Shown here: in pieces, positions 8,075-21,214 of the stretch
Numbering within the stretch: the stretch's first letter is position 1
Layout of the letters: each line of letters starts with the position of its first letter
Assembly: GCA_012840485.1 (NCBI GenBank)
Contig: DULG01000025.1
Coordinates: 1-32,039 of the forward strand
Reading direction: 5' to 3'
From: Clostridia bacterium
GTDB taxonomy: Bacteria > Bacillota > Thermoanaerobacteria > Thermoanaerobacterales > Thermoanaerobacteraceae
DNA length: 32,039 nucleotides
Position numbers and translations under genes: made by a program
Notes under the pieces: generated by a model
What the model was told of the DNA's origin: nothing
Database searches by the model: none
The model's input: the letters and a program-made list of their open reading frames with translations, nothing else

Positions 8075-8099
8075 TTAAAACGTTTAAATGTGATATAAT
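8075..8099 (+). promoter_or_regulatory. Candidate rpoN promoter -10 with operator-like motif
   Basis: TATAAT at 8094-8099 lies about 64 bases before rpoN, but a -35 at the expected position is poor (TTTCTT). Just upstream, TTAAAACGTTTAAAT (8075-8089) is a near-palindrome sharing 12 identical bases with a perfect palindrome at 29192-29207. A poor -35 with an operator-like site may mean regulated initiation. Confidence 0.35.
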
Positions 8100-8162
8100 A
8101 TTAAAAAACAGTTTATTATTTTAATAAATTAATTTATTGATAGTGATTGAGGGTGCGTGAAT

Positions 8163-9527
8163 ATGAAAATAGAGTTTGATTTAAAACTTCAGCAAACTCA
8201 AAAACTTATAATGACCCCCGAATTAAAACAGGCGATTGAAATTTTACAATTAAATTGGTTAGAGCTTAATCATTTAATTGAACAGGAATTAGAAACTAAT
8301 CCCCTCCTTGAGAAGGAAGAAGAGATAGAACAACCATTGTACCAAGAGGGGGATTTTGTTGAATTAGCTAAATATATAAGGGCAGCGGAAGAGAGAAAAT
8401 ACTATGAGGATTCAGAAGATGAAGAATTAGAAGATTTCAATTATGAAAATCTTGTATTTGTAAAACCTTCTTTGACAGACCATCTCTTGTTCCAGTTACA
8501 TGTAACAGCTGTTTCACCTAAAATTCAGAAGATATGCGAATATATAATATTTAGTTTAAGTCCAAGTGGCTATTTAATAGAAGATACAAAAGATATTGCC
8601 CAAATGTTAGAATGTACTGAAAGAGAAGTGTTAAATGCTCTATCTATTGTGCAGTCTTTTGATCCACCTGGGGTAGGGGCAAGAAATTTAAAAGAATGCC
8701 TGAAATTGCAGCTTTTAGCTCAAGATAAATATAAAGGGATATTAAAAGAATTTGTAGATTATCATCTCAAAGAAATTGCAGAAGGGAAATATTCTTATTT
8801 GGCTAAGTTGTATAATATTTCCTTAAAAGAAGTGCAACAAGCTATAGATTTCATTAAAAAACTCAACCCCAAACCTGGAAGCAGTTTTTCTTCAACAACA
8901 GATGTTCGATATATAGTACCAGATGTGGAAATAGTGAAAAGAAATGAAGAATACATCATTATGGTAAACGATTCAATTACCCCTAAGCTTAAAATTAATA
9001 ATTATTATTACTCTATTTTAAATAGCCAGGATGAAGAAGCTAAAAGATATATAAGTTCAAAATTGCAATCAGCAATGTGGCTTATAAAAAGTTTAGAAAG
9101 CAGAAAAGAAACTTTGTATAAAGTAGTTAAAGCAATAGTGGAGTTACAAAGGGATTTTCTTGATAAAGGAATCAATTATTTAAAGCCTATGACACAAAAG
9201 CAAATTGCTGATATTGTAGGTATCCATGAATCTACTGTTAGTAGAGCGATAAATGGAAAGTACGCTGCGACTCCCCGTGGGCTTTTTGAGTTAAAGTTTT
9301 TCTTCCAATCTGGGATTTCTAATAAAAATGGGAATGAATTTTCTGCTGAAACTATTAAAAATCTCATAAAGAAATTAATTGAAGAAGAAGATCCAACAAA
9401 TCCTTTAAGTGACCAGAAAATAGTAGAAATTTTAAAAGAAAAAAATATTAATATTTCCCGTAGAACAGTGGCAAAATATAGGGAGGAATGCAATATTCCT
9501 TCTACTGTGAAAAGAAGAAGATACTAA
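8163..9527 (+). CDS. rpoN: RNA polymerase sigma-54 factor
   Basis: 454-residue alternative sigma factor that recognises -24/-12 promoters and needs AAA activators to open DNA. Region I (residues ~1-50) has the Gln/Leu-rich pattern QQTQKLIMTPELKQAI. An acidic stretch follows (~60-100), then the core-binding domain. A helix-turn-helix lies near QIADIVGIHESTVSRAI. The C-terminal RpoN box is ISRRTVAKYREECNI, which reads the -24 element. ATG at 8163 is preceded by GAGGGTG at good spacing; GTG at 8157 is possible but too close. No sigma-54 activator gene or clear -24/-12 promoter is visible in the window. It directly precedes the glycolytic operon, with its own stop 29 bases before that promoter's -35. 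Confidence 0.95.
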   Translation: MKIEFDLKLQQTQKLIMTPELKQAIEILQLNWLELNHLIEQELETNPLLEKEEEIEQPLYQEGDFVELAKYIRAAEERKYYEDSEDEELEDFNYENLVFVKPSLTDHLLFQLHVTAVSPKIQKICEYIIFSLSPSGYLIEDTKDIAQMLECTEREVLNALSIVQSFDPPGVGARNLKECLKLQLLAQDKYKGILKEFVDYHLKEIAEGKYSYLAKLYNISLKEVQQAIDFIKKLNPKPGSSFSSTTDVRYIVPDVEIVKRNEEYIIMVNDSITPKLKINNYYYSILNSQDEEAKRYISSKLQSAMWLIKSLESRKETLYKVVKAIVELQRDFLDKGINYLKPMTQKQIADIVGIHESTVSRAINGKYAATPRGLFELKFFFQSGISNKNGNEFSAETIKNLIKKLIEEEDPTNPLSDQKIVEILKEKNINISRRTVAKYREECNIPSTVKRRRY

Positions 9528-9555
9528 ATGGTCATGCAAGTGCCCATTTAGCCTA

Positions 9556-9584
9556 TTGAAAAAGCTTTGTAAATAGTATAAAAT
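9556..9584 (+). promoter_or_regulatory. Candidate sigma-A promoter of the cggR operon
   Basis: TTGAAA (9556-9561), 17-base spacer, TAAAAT (9579-9584). A start site near 9591 would fall within the strong Shine-Dalgarno of the mini-ORF at 9601, and place the CggR operator downstream of the start, as in B. subtilis. Confidence 0.55.
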
Positions 9585-9600
9585 ATGAAGGAGGGTGTTT

Positions 9601-9627
9601 ATGAAGTGTGGGACATTTATAGAATAA
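9601..9627 (+). CDS. Possible 8-codon leader ORF ahead of cggR
   Basis: ATG at 9601 is preceded by a near-perfect Shine-Dalgarno AAGGAGGG (9588-9595) at ideal spacing and encodes MKCGTFIE before TAA. The mini-ORF is in the same frame as cggR and overlaps the left half of the CggR operator. It may be a leader peptide whose translation competes with repressor binding, or a relic of an older cggR start. If transcription starts near 9591, the ribosome site would be partly missing from the mRNA. Confidence 0.3.
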   Translation: MKCGTFIE

Positions 9628-9643
9628 CGGGACTTGAGTTGTC
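9609..9643 (+). promoter_or_regulatory. CggR operator
   Basis: The sequence holds CGGGAC-N6-TGTC at 9628-9643, an exact match to the half-operator known from B. subtilis CggR. A second copy, TGGGAC at 9609-9614, lies 19 bases upstream but has no clear TGTC partner. The site lies between the promoter and cggR, the geometry that lets CggR block elongating polymerase. Autoregulation of the whole glycolytic operon is inferred. Confidence 0.75.
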
Positions 9644-9660
9644 CTGAAGAGGGAAATGAC

Positions 9661-10682
9661 ATGAAGGATATAATAACTTTACAACAAAAGATAGTGCCAG
9701 AGTTAATAGAGCTTCTTCAAAAAAGATACACTATAATGCGAAATATTTATTTTAACCAACCCATAGGGCGAAGGGCACTTTCTCATCAGCTAAATATGGG
9801 GGAAAGAATAATTAGAACTGAAGTATCCTTTTTAAAAGCCCAAGGTTTGGTAGACATAAATTCTATGGGAATGACAATCACAAAAGAAGGAGAAGAGCTT
9901 ATTGAAAGTCTAAAAGATTTCATACACGAGCTAAAAGGGCTTAATAACATTGAAAAACTCTTGGAAGACAAGTTAAAGGTAGACAAAGTCATAGTCGTTG
10001 CAGGGGATATAGAAGAGGACCCCATGATAAAAAAAGAATTGGGTAAATCTGCAGCTAATTATCTAAAAGGGATAATAAAATATGACAGCATAATTGCTTT
10101 GACGGGAGGTTCTACTGTTTTAGAAGTTGCAAATGGTATGCCTCAACTCTATTCCCAATCAAACATAATAGTTGTGCCAGCTCGTGGCGGATTAGGGAGG
10201 GAAGTAGAAAAACAGGCAAATACTATAGCGTCAATTTTAGCAAAAAAACTTGGTGGTACATACAAAATGCTGCACGTGCCAGATAATTTAGGTAAGGAAG
10301 CGGTGAAGAGTCTCATTAAAGAACCGGATATAAAAGATGTAGTGGAAACCTTAAAAAAAGCAGATATTTTGATATTTGGAATTGGCCGAGCGGATGTTAT
10401 GGCAGAAAGAAGAAATTTATCACAGGATATTAAAGGTTTTTTAGAAAAGAATAATGCTGCCTCTGAAGCTTTAGGGTACTATTTTGATAAAGAGGGAGAT
10501 GTAGTATACGCAACACCAAGTATTTTCTTGACTTTAGAGGACTTGAAGTTTGTTAAAAATTTAATAGCTGTATCTGGTGGAGAAAGTAAGGCAGAAGCTA
10601 TTGTTTCTACTTGCAGAAGTGGCAATGTACAAGTGCTTGTCACTGATGAAGGAGCTGCTTTTGAGATTTTAAAAATTGTTTA

Positions 10683-10683
<1 letters not shown>
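9661..10683 (+). CDS. cggR: Central glycolytic genes regulator CggR
   Basis: 340-residue SorC/DeoR-type repressor of the lower glycolytic operon; in B. subtilis fructose-1,6-bisphosphate relieves its DNA binding. Residues ~1-90 form a winged helix-turn-helix (RRALSHQLNMGERIIRTEV). The rest is a sugar-phosphate-binding domain similar to phosphosugar isomerases, with ALTGGSTVLEVA and the C-terminal VSGGESKAEAI segment. ATG at 9661 gives exactly the B. subtilis length and has GAGGG eight bases ahead; upstream in-frame TTG codons lie in the operator. It is the first gene of the cggR-gap-pgk-tpiA-gpmI-eno unit, and its own operator lies just upstream. Confidence 0.93.
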
Positions 10684-11739
<1,056 letters not shown>

Positions 11740-11746
11740 TGTAGTA

Positions 11747-11779
11747 AAAGGTCCGTGTCCATTTATGGACCGGACCTTT
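11747..11779 (+). promoter_or_regulatory. Strong hairpin between gap and pgk
   Basis: AAAGGTCCG (11747-11755) pairs with CGGACCTTT (11771-11779), with GTCCAT/ATGGAC stacked inside after one bulged T. The stem has about 15 base pairs. Only AAATCC follows, so readthrough to pgk is likely. It may be a partial terminator or protect the 3' end of gap mRNA. Confidence 0.65.
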
Positions 11780-11806
11780 AAATCCTAATATAAGGAGGTT
11801 TTTGTG

Positions 11807-12988
11807 ATGAAAAAAACCGTGCGGGATATAGATGTGGCGGGAAAAAGAGTTTTAGTGAGAGTAGATTTTAATGTGCCTATGGATGAAAATAAAAATATAA
11901 CAGATGATACTCGTATAAAAGCAGCACTTCCTACTATTGAGTATTTAATAAATCACAATGCTAAAGTAATACTGGTATCCCATTTAGGAAGACCAAAGGG
12001 CAAAGTAAATCCAGAATATTCTTTAAAACCTGTTGCAAAAAGGTTGTCAGAGCTTTTAGGCAAACAAGTCATTATGGCAGAGGATGTAATTGGAGATGAT
12101 GCTAAAGCAAAATCGGCTGCATTAAAAGAAGGAGAAGTATTGCTTTTAGAAAATGTGAGATTCCACGCAGAAGAAGAGAAAAATGACACTCAATTTGCAA
12201 AAGAGTTAGCTTCTTTAGCAGATATATATGTAAATGATGCTTTTGGCACAGCTCACAGGGCCCATGCTTCTACAGCAGGCGTTGCAGCTTATTTGCCGGC
12301 AGTATCAGGCTTTTTAATTGAAAAAGAACTTACTATTATGGGAGAAGCTTTAGAAAATCCAAAGAGACCATTTGTCGCTATATTAGGAGGAGCTAAAGTT
12401 TCTGACAAAATAGGGGTTATAACAAACCTATTAGAAAAAGTAGATAGCCTTTTGATTGGCGGTGGTATGGCTTACACCTTTATAAAAGCAAAAGGATATG
12501 AAATTGGTAAGTCGCTTTTAGAAGAGGATAAAATAGAGTTAGCTAAAGAATTAATGGAGAAGGCTAAGCAAAAAGGTGTTAATTTGATGCTTCCTGTTGA
12601 TACAGTTATTGCTAGAGAATTGAAATCAGGCGTACCTTATGAAGTAGTCGATATAGACAAAATGCCTCAAGACCAAATAGGAGTAGACATTGGACCTAAG
12701 ACTATTGAAGAATACTCAAAAGTGATAAAACACGCCATGACAGTAGTGTGGAATGGGCCTATGGGAGTTTTTGAAATTCCTGAGTTTGCAAAAGGTACAG
12801 AGGCTATTGCGAAAGCTTTGAGTGAATGCAAAGGTACTACTATAGTAGGCGGTGGTGATTCTGCAGCTGCTATAGAGCAATTAGGATATGCGGATAAGGT
12901 TACTCATATTTCTACTGGAGGAGGAGCATCACTAGAATTTTTAGAAGGCAAAGTATTGCCAGGAATTGATGTTCTAAACGACAAGTAA
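11807..12988 (+). CDS. pgk: Phosphoglycerate kinase
   Basis: 393-residue enzyme that transfers phosphate from 1,3-bisphosphoglycerate to ADP, the first ATP-yielding step of lower glycolysis. Residues ~1-170 form the substrate domain, with [21 protein letters not shown] and [13 protein letters not shown]. The C-terminal nucleotide domain has [17 protein letters not shown] and [11 protein letters not shown]. It is a stand-alone Pgk, not the Pgk-TpiA fusion known in some Thermotoga. AAGGAGG lies eight bases before ATG at 11807; a GTG three bases upstream is the less likely start. Confidence 0.97.
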   Translation: MKKTVRDIDVAGKRVLVRVDFNVPMDENKNITDDTRIKAALPTIEYLINHNAKVILVSHLGRPKGKVNPEYSLKPVAKRLSELLGKQVIMAEDVIGDDAKAKSAALKEGEVLLLENVRFHAEEEKNDTQFAKELASLADIYVNDAFGTAHRAHASTAGVAAYLPAVSGFLIEKELTIMGEALENPKRPFVAILGGAKVSDKIGVITNLLEKVDSLLIGGGMAYTFIKAKGYEIGKSLLEEDKIELAKELMEKAKQKGVNLMLPVDTVIARELKSGVPYEVVDIDKMPQDQIGVDIGPKTIEEYSKVIKHAMTVVWNGPMGVFEIPEFAKGTEAIAKALSECKGTTIVGGGDSAAAIEQLGYADKVTHISTGGGASLEFLEGKVLPGIDVLNDK

Positions 12989-13001
12989 AGGGGTGTTTGA
13001 T

Positions 13002-13748
13002 TTGAGAAGGCCAATAATTGCAGGTAACTGGAAGATGCACATGACCCCTTCTGAAGCGGTGAAGTTAGTTGAGGAATTGATACCTCAGGTTAAAGAGGCA
13101 AAAGCAGAAGTGGTAGTCATACCTCCCTTTGTGGATTTGACAGAAGTGGGCAAATTCATCAAAGGCACAAATATTCTCCTCGGTGCTCAAAATATGTTCT
13201 GGGAAGAAAAGGGTGCATATACGGGAGAAATTTCACCTTTAATGCTGAAAGAGATTGGTGTGAAATATGTTGTAATAGGTCATTCTGAAAGAAGACAGTA
13301 TTTTGGTGAGACGGATGAAATGGTCAATAAAAAAGTTTTATCCGCGCTCTCTCACGGTTTAAATCCTATTGTGTGTGTAGGAGAATCTCTTTCTCAAAGG
13401 GAAGAAGGAAAAACTTTTGAAATAGTTTTAAGTCAAACTAAAGAGGCATTAAAAAACGTTTCACAAGATGACATTGTCAGCGTAGTAATAGCTTATGAGC
13501 CAATCTGGGCTATAGGCACTGGCAAAACTGCCACAGCTAAAGATGCCAATGAAGTGATAAAAGCTATAAGAAATACTATAGCTTCCCTTTATGGAAAGGA
13601 AAAGGCAGATCTGGTTAGGATACAGTATGGGGGGAGTGTAAAGCCAGAAAACATTTCTGAACTCATGGCAGAAAGCGATATAGATGGGGCTTTAGTAGGG
13701 GGCGCAAGTCTTGTAGCATCAGATTTTGCAAAGATTGTCAATTATTAA
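13002..13748 (+). CDS. tpiA: Triosephosphate isomerase
   Basis: 248-residue TIM barrel enzyme interconverting dihydroxyacetone phosphate and glyceraldehyde-3-phosphate. Active-site residues are present: Asn9 and Lys11 in GNWKMH, His94 in GHSERR, Glu166 in [11 protein letters not shown], and the phosphate-binding YGGSV near the C-terminus. I favour a TTG start at 13002, giving [11 protein letters not shown] as in relatives, because AAAGGGGTG lies at the right distance. GTG at 12993 is inside that ribosome site. The TTG start and short gap after pgk suggest translation partly coupled to pgk. Confidence 0.96.
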   Translation: MRRPIIAGNWKMHMTPSEAVKLVEELIPQVKEAKAEVVVIPPFVDLTEVGKFIKGTNILLGAQNMFWEEKGAYTGEISPLMLKEIGVKYVVIGHSERRQYFGETDEMVNKKVLSALSHGLNPIVCVGESLSQREEGKTFEIVLSQTKEALKNVSQDDIVSVVIAYEPIWAIGTGKTATAKDANEVIKAIRNTIASLYGKEKADLVRIQYGGSVKPENISELMAESDIDGALVGGASLVASDFAKIVNY

Positions 13749-13760
13749 GGAGAGGATTAT

Positions 13761-16630
<2,870 letters not shown>

Positions 16631-16633
<3 letters not shown>

Positions 16634-16662
16634 GGGAATCCGAAAAATGATTCCCTTATTTC
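16631..16662 (+). terminator. Terminator after eno
   Basis: TAAGGGAATC (16631-16640, including the stop codon) pairs with GATTCCCTTA (16649-16658), followed by TTTCT. It marks the end of the glycolytic transcript. Confidence 0.8.
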
Positions 16663-16721
16663 TATGAAGTATGTGTAAGCCATCTACAAAATTAGGATGC
16701 ATATTTTATATAAAAACCCCC

Positions 16722-16750
16722 TTGATTAGTATGATAATTATTTGTATAAT
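16722..16750 (+). promoter_or_regulatory. Sigma-A promoter of secG
   Basis: TTGATT (16722-16727), 17-base spacer, TATAAT (16745-16750), about 50 bases before the secG start. secG is therefore probably transcribed independently of eno. Confidence 0.65.
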
Positions 16751-16799
16751 ATAGACTGTGGTATTGTGTTTTAAAAATTAGTGATAAGGCGGTGTCAAT

Positions 16800-17039
16800 A
16801 TGCTAAAAATTGTAATTATGGCCATACAAGTATTAGTGAGTCTTTTTTTGATAGTGGTTATACTTTTGCAAAAGGGAAAAAGCGCAGGTATTTCTGGAGT
16901 AATTGGAGGAGGAGCAGAAACTTTTTTTGGGAAAAATAAAGCACGAACTATGGAAGGAACACTTGAGAGGCTTACAACTGTTGCAGCAGCATTGTTTATA
17001 ATCTTGTCTCTTGTACTAGCTATTTTTATGGGCAGTTAA
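16800..17039 (+). CDS. secG: Preprotein translocase subunit SecG
   Basis: 79-residue membrane subunit of the SecYEG protein-export channel. Two transmembrane helices are clear (~4-24 and ~56-76), separated by the conserved cytoplasmic stretch QKGKSAGISGVIGGG and TFFGKNKA. Length and topology are typical. GGCGGTG precedes ATG. It has its own promoter and terminator although it follows eno, the gene order seen in several Firmicutes. Confidence 0.95.
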   Translation: MLKIVIMAIQVLVSLFLIVVILLQKGKSAGISGVIGGGAETFFGKNKARTMEGTLERLTTVAAALFIILSLVLAIFMGS

Positions 17040-17070
17040 TTAAAAAGTTTGCAGCAAGTTTTTAGATCGA

Positions 17071-17100
17071 TAAAAACCCTTGTATGGGTTTTTATTTTTA
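17071..17100 (+). terminator. Terminator after secG
   Basis: TAAAAACCC (17071-17079) pairs with GGGTTTTTA (17086-17094) around TTGTAT, followed by a T-rich tail. Confidence 0.85.
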
Positions 17101-17127
17101 CTACCATAAAAAGGATGGGGTAGTTAA

Positions 17128-18141
17128 ATGAAAATTAGAGAAATTACTGAGGAATTGGAATATACACTACTTTCTCTTTATGCGACTAAAAGCCGTGAAA
17201 CACGCGGCAGAGATAGATATGAAGAGAAGTGCGATATAAGAACTGATTTTCAAAGGGATAGAGATAGAATTATTCACAGTAAAGCTTTTAGAAGGTTGAG
17301 CCATAAAACTCAGGTTTTTATTTCTCCAGAAGGAGATCATTACAGAACAAGGCTAACTCATACTTTAGAAGTAGCCCAAATTGCAAGGACAATTGCAAGA
17401 GCTTTGAGGTTAAACGAAGACCTGACAGAAGCTATTGCTTTGGGGCATGATTTGGGACATACTCCTTTTGGCCATTCGGGGGAAGATGTTTTAAATAGGC
17501 TTTTAAAGGACGGATTTAGGCACAATGAACAAAGTATTAGAGTAGTTGAAATATTGGAAAATGATGGTAGAGGACTTAATTTAACATGGGAAGTCAAGGA
17601 TGGAATATGTAACCATTCAACTTCCGGCAATCCTCAAACCTTAGAGGGACAAGTAGTACAGATTTCTGATAAAATAGCATACATCAATCATGATATAGAT
17701 GATGCAATAAGAGGAAAAGTTTTAAAACCTGAAGATTTGCCGAAAGATTTAATAGCTATTTTAGGAGATAAACATAATAAAAGAATAGATACTATGGTTA
17801 GAGATGTAATAAACAATAGTTTAGGTAAACCAAGGGTTTCAATGAGCAAAGAAATTTATGAAGCAACATATAGTTTAAGGCAATTTTTGTTTGAAAGAGT
17901 TTATATTGGCTCTAAAGCAAAAAGGGATGAGGAAAAAGCAAAAAAAGTGGTAGAACAATTGTTTTATTATTTTTACGATAATATTGATAAAATGCCACAG
18001 GAATTTATAAAACTTGCAGAGATTTATGGGAGAGAAAGAGCTGTTGCTGATTACATTGCTGGTATGACTGATAAATATGCTCTTTTGAAATATAAAGAAA
18101 TTTTTTTGCCCAGTCCTTGGTTTGAACAGAATATTTCTTGA
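17128..18141 (+). CDS. Deoxyguanosinetriphosphate triphosphohydrolase-like protein
   Basis: 337-residue HD-domain phosphohydrolase of the Dgt family, which releases triphosphate from dNTPs; the exact substrate of the short form is unproven. Metal ligands are visible: His78 in RLTHTLE, His107-Asp108 in ALGHDLGH, and a later aspartate in ISDKIAYINHDIDD. The N-terminal SRETRGR and RDRIIHSKAFRRL segments are typical of the short Firmicute/alpha-proteobacterial type rather than long E. coli Dgt. ATG follows GGATGGGG. It precedes dnaG and rpoD, a conserved arrangement in clostridia, and may help balance nucleotides during replication. Confidence 0.92.
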   Translation: MKIREITEELEYTLLSLYATKSRETRGRDRYEEKCDIRTDFQRDRDRIIHSKAFRRLSHKTQVFISPEGDHYRTRLTHTLEVAQIARTIARALRLNEDLTEAIALGHDLGHTPFGHSGEDVLNRLLKDGFRHNEQSIRVVEILENDGRGLNLTWEVKDGICNHSTSGNPQTLEGQVVQISDKIAYINHDIDDAIRGKVLKPEDLPKDLIAILGDKHNKRIDTMVRDVINNSLGKPRVSMSKEIYEATYSLRQFLFERVYIGSKAKRDEEKAKKVVEQLFYYFYDNIDKMPQEFIKLAEIYGRERAVADYIAGMTDKYALLKYKEIFLPSPWFEQNIS

Positions 18142-18162
18142 ATAAAACTTTTAAAAAATAGA

Positions 18163-18191
18163 GAAGGATTTTTAAATCTTTTGTCGAATAT
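18163..18191 (+). promoter_or_regulatory. Sigma-H-like promoter 1 with perfect Spo0A-box sequence (dnaG-rpoD)
   Basis: GAAGGATTT (18163-18171), 11-base spacer, GTCGAATAT (18183-18191). It matches the B. subtilis sigma-H consensus RNAGGAWWW-N11/12-RNNGAATWW at every position. TTGTCGAA (18181-18188), a perfect 0A box, overlaps the -10. The two matches share bases and are not independent evidence. Confidence 0.65.
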
Positions 18192-18224
18192 ATATTGGTC
18201 GCTACTAATAAATTAATTTGGTAA

Positions 18225-18253
18225 AGAGGAATTTAACAATTTTTGTCGAATAC
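18225..18253 (+). promoter_or_regulatory. Sigma-H-like promoter 2 with perfect Spo0A-box sequence (dnaG-rpoD)
   Basis: AGAGGAATT (18225-18233), 11-base spacer, GTCGAATAC (18245-18253), matching the sigma-H consensus except the last base. TTGTCGAA at 18243-18250 overlaps the -10 exactly as in promoter 1, 62 bases upstream. It would start only about 14 bases before the dnaG ATG, so the leader would be very short. Confidence 0.6.
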
Positions 18254-18271
18254 AATAATTAGGTGATATTA

Positions 18272-20077
18272 ATGGCTTACTCGAGAGAGTTGATTGAAAA
18301 AGTCATAGAAGCAAATGACATAGTGGAGGTAATATCTGAATATGTGGAACTAAAAAAAGCAGGTAAAGAATTTAAAGGCCTATGCCCTTTTCATAGAGAA
18401 AAAACGCCTTCTTTTATGGTGAGCCAAGAAAAGCAGGTTTATCATTGCTTTGGCTGCAATGCTAGTGGGAATGTTATGACCTTTATAATGTATATAGAAA
18501 ATCTATCTTTCAAAGAGGCAATTGAGTTTTTAGCAGATAGAGCAGGAATATCAATAAAAGAAAATTATTTAAGTGAAGAAGAATACCGAAAGAAGAAGTT
18601 GATTGACGAAATATATAAAATAAATAAATTAGCAGCTATGTATTTTCACAATAAGCTTTTTTCAGAAGAAGGTAGAAAGGCTTTACTTTATTTGAGAAAA
18701 AGAGGATTAACAGACGCCACAATAAAAAAATTCGGGATAGGTTATTCTCCACATAAAGGAGAAGAATTGATAAACCTTTTAAAGGAGAAAAATTATACAG
18801 AAAAACTGGTGGCAAAAGCAGGGCTTTTTTCTCAAAAAGGTGAGCAATATTACGATAGGTTTAGAAATAGAGTGATGTTTCCTATTATAGATTTAAAGGG
18901 TAATGTTGTAGGTTTTGGAGGTCGTTCTATTGATGATAGTTTACCTAAGTACTTAAATACTCCAGAGACAGAGGTTTTTAAAAAAGGAAAGACTTTGTTT
19001 GCAATAAATTTTGCCAAAAAGACTCAACAGGACAAATTTATAATTGTAGAAGGGTATATGGATGCTATTTCCTTGCATCAAGCGGGGATAGATTATGCAG
19101 TAGCTTCTTTAGGAACCGCTTTAACAGAAGACCAGGCAAAACTTATAAAAAGGTATAAAAGAAATGTTGTAATTGCTTATGATGCAGATGAAGCAGGTAT
19201 TAGTGCTGCTTTAAGAGGACTTGACCTTCTTGATAAATTAGATCTAAATATAAAAGTATTAACCATCCCTGAAGGAAAAGATCCAGATGAGTTTATAAGA
19301 AAAGAAGGAGTAGAAGCATTTAATCAATTGATAGAAAATGCCGATAGTTTAATTGAGTTCAAAGCAAAAATTTATAGAAGAAACCTTAATTTTGATGATC
19401 CTCAAGATAGAATAACATATGTTAAAAAAATTGCAAGAGATATTGCAAAAATTTCTGATGAGGTGAAAAAGGAGGTTTATATTTCTTCGGTTGCTAAAGT
19501 CGCTCAAATACCTGAGAATACAGTGAGAACAGAAGTTAATAATTTTGTCAAGAGGGAAATAGAAAAAAGGGGAAAAAATATGTATATGGCTGGCAATATA
19601 AGGCATAATATATACAGTAGTAGTAAAATATCACCAGAAAAGTACTTAATTGCATTACTGTTATACGATAATAATCTGTATGATCGAATTAAAGGAAAGA
19701 TTTCTATTGATATAATGGAAAATAGCAAATTAAAGCCTATCTTTGAAGAAATAATAAGAAGGTTGGAGGAGGGGCAAAAAACACAGATAAATGACATTGC
19801 TTATTTATTACAAGAAGAAAATTTTATAACTGATTTTAATGACATTATTAAGGTTTTTTATGAGAGTGAAAATATTAATGAGCAAGCTGTAGATGACATT
19901 ATAAACAAAGTTTTTCTCAATAGCCTAGAGATTAAAAAGAAAAGGATCATTAAGGAGATAAATGATGCACATATGTTGGGGGACAGAGGAAAAGAAAGGC
20001 AGCTTTTAATAGAATTACAAAATTATGAAAAGGAGATGCTAAAGATAAAAAATGGTCAAAAAGAAAGAAACCCATAG
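18272..20077 (+). CDS. dnaG: DNA primase
   Basis: 601-residue primase that makes RNA primers for lagging-strand synthesis with the DnaB helicase. The N-terminal zinc ribbon has Cys38, His41, Cys59 and Cys62 (CPFH and CFGC). The polymerase core follows, with YLNTPET and a TOPRIM fold (~250-335) containing [12 protein letters not shown] and [10 protein letters not shown]. The C-terminal helicase-binding domain is diverged, as usual in Firmicutes. I chose ATG at 18272 with TTAGGTGAT upstream; a GTG three codons earlier falls inside the ribosome site. rpoD follows by 13 bases, so the two form an operon, here driven by sigma-H-like promoters. Confidence 0.97.
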   Translation: MAYSRELIEKVIEANDIVEVISEYVELKKAGKEFKGLCPFHREKTPSFMVSQEKQVYHCFGCNASGNVMTFIMYIENLSFKEAIEFLADRAGISIKENYLSEEEYRKKKLIDEIYKINKLAAMYFHNKLFSEEGRKALLYLRKRGLTDATIKKFGIGYSPHKGEELINLLKEKNYTEKLVAKAGLFSQKGEQYYDRFRNRVMFPIIDLKGNVVGFGGRSIDDSLPKYLNTPETEVFKKGKTLFAINFAKKTQQDKFIIVEGYMDAISLHQAGIDYAVASLGTALTEDQAKLIKRYKRNVVIAYDADEAGISAALRGLDLLDKLDLNIKVLTIPEGKDPDEFIRKEGVEAFNQLIENADSLIEFKAKIYRRNLNFDDPQDRITYVKKIARDIAKISDEVKKEVYISSVAKVAQIPENTVRTEVNNFVKREIEKRGKNMYMAGNIRHNIYSSSKISPEKYLIALLLYDNNLYDRIKGKISIDIMENSKLKPIFEEIIRRLEEGQKTQINDIAYLLQEENFITDFNDIIKVFYESENINEQAVDDIINKVFLNSLEIKKKRIIKEINDAHMLGDRGKERQLLIELQNYEKEMLKIKNGQKERNP

Positions 20078-20090
20078 GGAGGGGAAACCT

Positions 20091-21164
20091 ATGAATAACG
20101 AAGAATTATCTAAAGAAGCTATTACAGAGCTCATAAATAAAGGTAAGAAGACAGGAATGCTAACCTACAATGAGATAATGGATTCTCTAGAAGAGATAGA
20201 TTTAAACCCTGATCAAATTGAAAAAGTATATGATGCTTTTGAAGATATGGGAATTGAAATTGTTGGAGAAGAACCTCGTCAGGAAGAAATAACAGAAGAA
20301 GACCTAGATTTAGACCTTTCTCTTCCTGAGGGAATCAGCATAGATGACCCTGTAAGAATGTATCTGAAGGAAATAGGCAAAATTCCTCTTCTCACTCCTG
20401 AAGAAGAGATTGAACTGGCCAAAAGGATAGAGCAAGGAGACGAAGAAGCTAAAAAAAGGCTTATAGAAGCCAATTTGAGATTGGTGGTAAGCATAGCAAA
20501 AAGATATGTAGGAAGAGGGATGCTTTTCTTAGATTTGATACAGGAAGGGAATTTGGGACTTTTGAAAGCAGTTGAAAAGTTTGACTACAGAAAGGGTTAC
20601 AAATTTAGCACTTACGCTACATGGTGGATAAGGCAGGCTATTACAAGAGCTATTGCAGACCAAGCAAGGACTATAAGAATTCCTGTTCATATGGTAGAGA
20701 CTATTAATAAATTAATAAGAGTGCAAAGACAATTATTACAAGAATTAGGCCGTGAACCTACTCCTGAAGAATTGGCAAAAGAAATGGGTATGCCAGAAGA
20801 AAAAGTGAGAGAAATAATGAAAATAGCTCAAGAACCTGTATCTTTGGAAACGCCAATTGGAGAAGAGGAAGACAGCCACTTAGGCGACTTTATACCTGAT
20901 GAGGATGCACCTGCTCCTGCAGAAGCTGCAGCTTATACAATGCTCAAAGAACAGTTGATGGATGTACTGGACACTTTGACCCCAAGGGAAGAGAAGGTCT
21001 TGAGGCTGAGATTCGGCCTTGACGATGGACGAGCAAGAACTTTAGAAGAAGTAGGAAAAGAATTTAATGTCACAAGAGAGCGCATAAGACAAATTGAAGC
21101 AAAAGCCTTGAGAAAATTGAGGCATCCTTCCCGTTCTAAAAAATTAAAGGATTTTCTTGACTAG
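20091..21164 (+). CDS. rpoD: Primary RNA polymerase sigma factor (sigma-70/SigA)
   Basis: 357-residue housekeeping sigma factor. Region 1.1 is short (~1-75). Region 1.2 starts near [18 protein letters not shown] (86-102). Region 2 includes the -10-reading segment [17 protein letters not shown] (172-188). Region 3 follows RIPVHM. Region 4.2 ends with [20 protein letters not shown] and reads the -35. I chose ATG at 20091 because the very strong GGGAGGGG overlaps the dnaG stop and lies at ideal spacing; an upstream in-frame ATG at 20052 lies inside dnaG with no ribosome site. Cotranscribed with dnaG, as in B. subtilis. The many TTGACA/TATAAT promoters in this window are what this factor should recognise. 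Confidence 0.98.
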   Translation: MNNEELSKEAITELINKGKKTGMLTYNEIMDSLEEIDLNPDQIEKVYDAFEDMGIEIVGEEPRQEEITEEDLDLDLSLPEGISIDDPVRMYLKEIGKIPLLTPEEEIELAKRIEQGDEEAKKRLIEANLRLVVSIAKRYVGRGMLFLDLIQEGNLGLLKAVEKFDYRKGYKFSTYATWWIRQAITRAIADQARTIRIPVHMVETINKLIRVQRQLLQELGREPTPEELAKEMGMPEEKVREIMKIAQEPVSLETPIGEEEDSHLGDFIPDEDAPAPAEAAAYTMLKEQLMDVLDTLTPREEKVLRLRFGLDDGRARTLEEVGKEFNVTRERIRQIEAKALRKLRHPSRSKKLKDFLD

Positions 21165-21175
21165 ATGATAGCTCC

Positions 21176-21203
21176 TTGACAATAAGGCAAAAATCTGTAT
21201 AAT
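21176..21203 (+). promoter_or_regulatory. Consensus promoter of tRNA-Asn/tRNA-Met pair
   Basis: TTGACA (21176-21181), 16-base spacer, TATAAT (21198-21203), ending 11 bases before tRNA-Asn. Both hexamers are perfect. Confidence 0.85.
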
Positions 21204-21214
21204 TATTATTGTAT

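Noticed and set aside
9625..9634. Frameshift or premature stop in cggR
   Set aside because: Starting at 9661 gives the standard 340-residue protein with its own ribosome site, so the upstream in-frame stop does not damage the gene.
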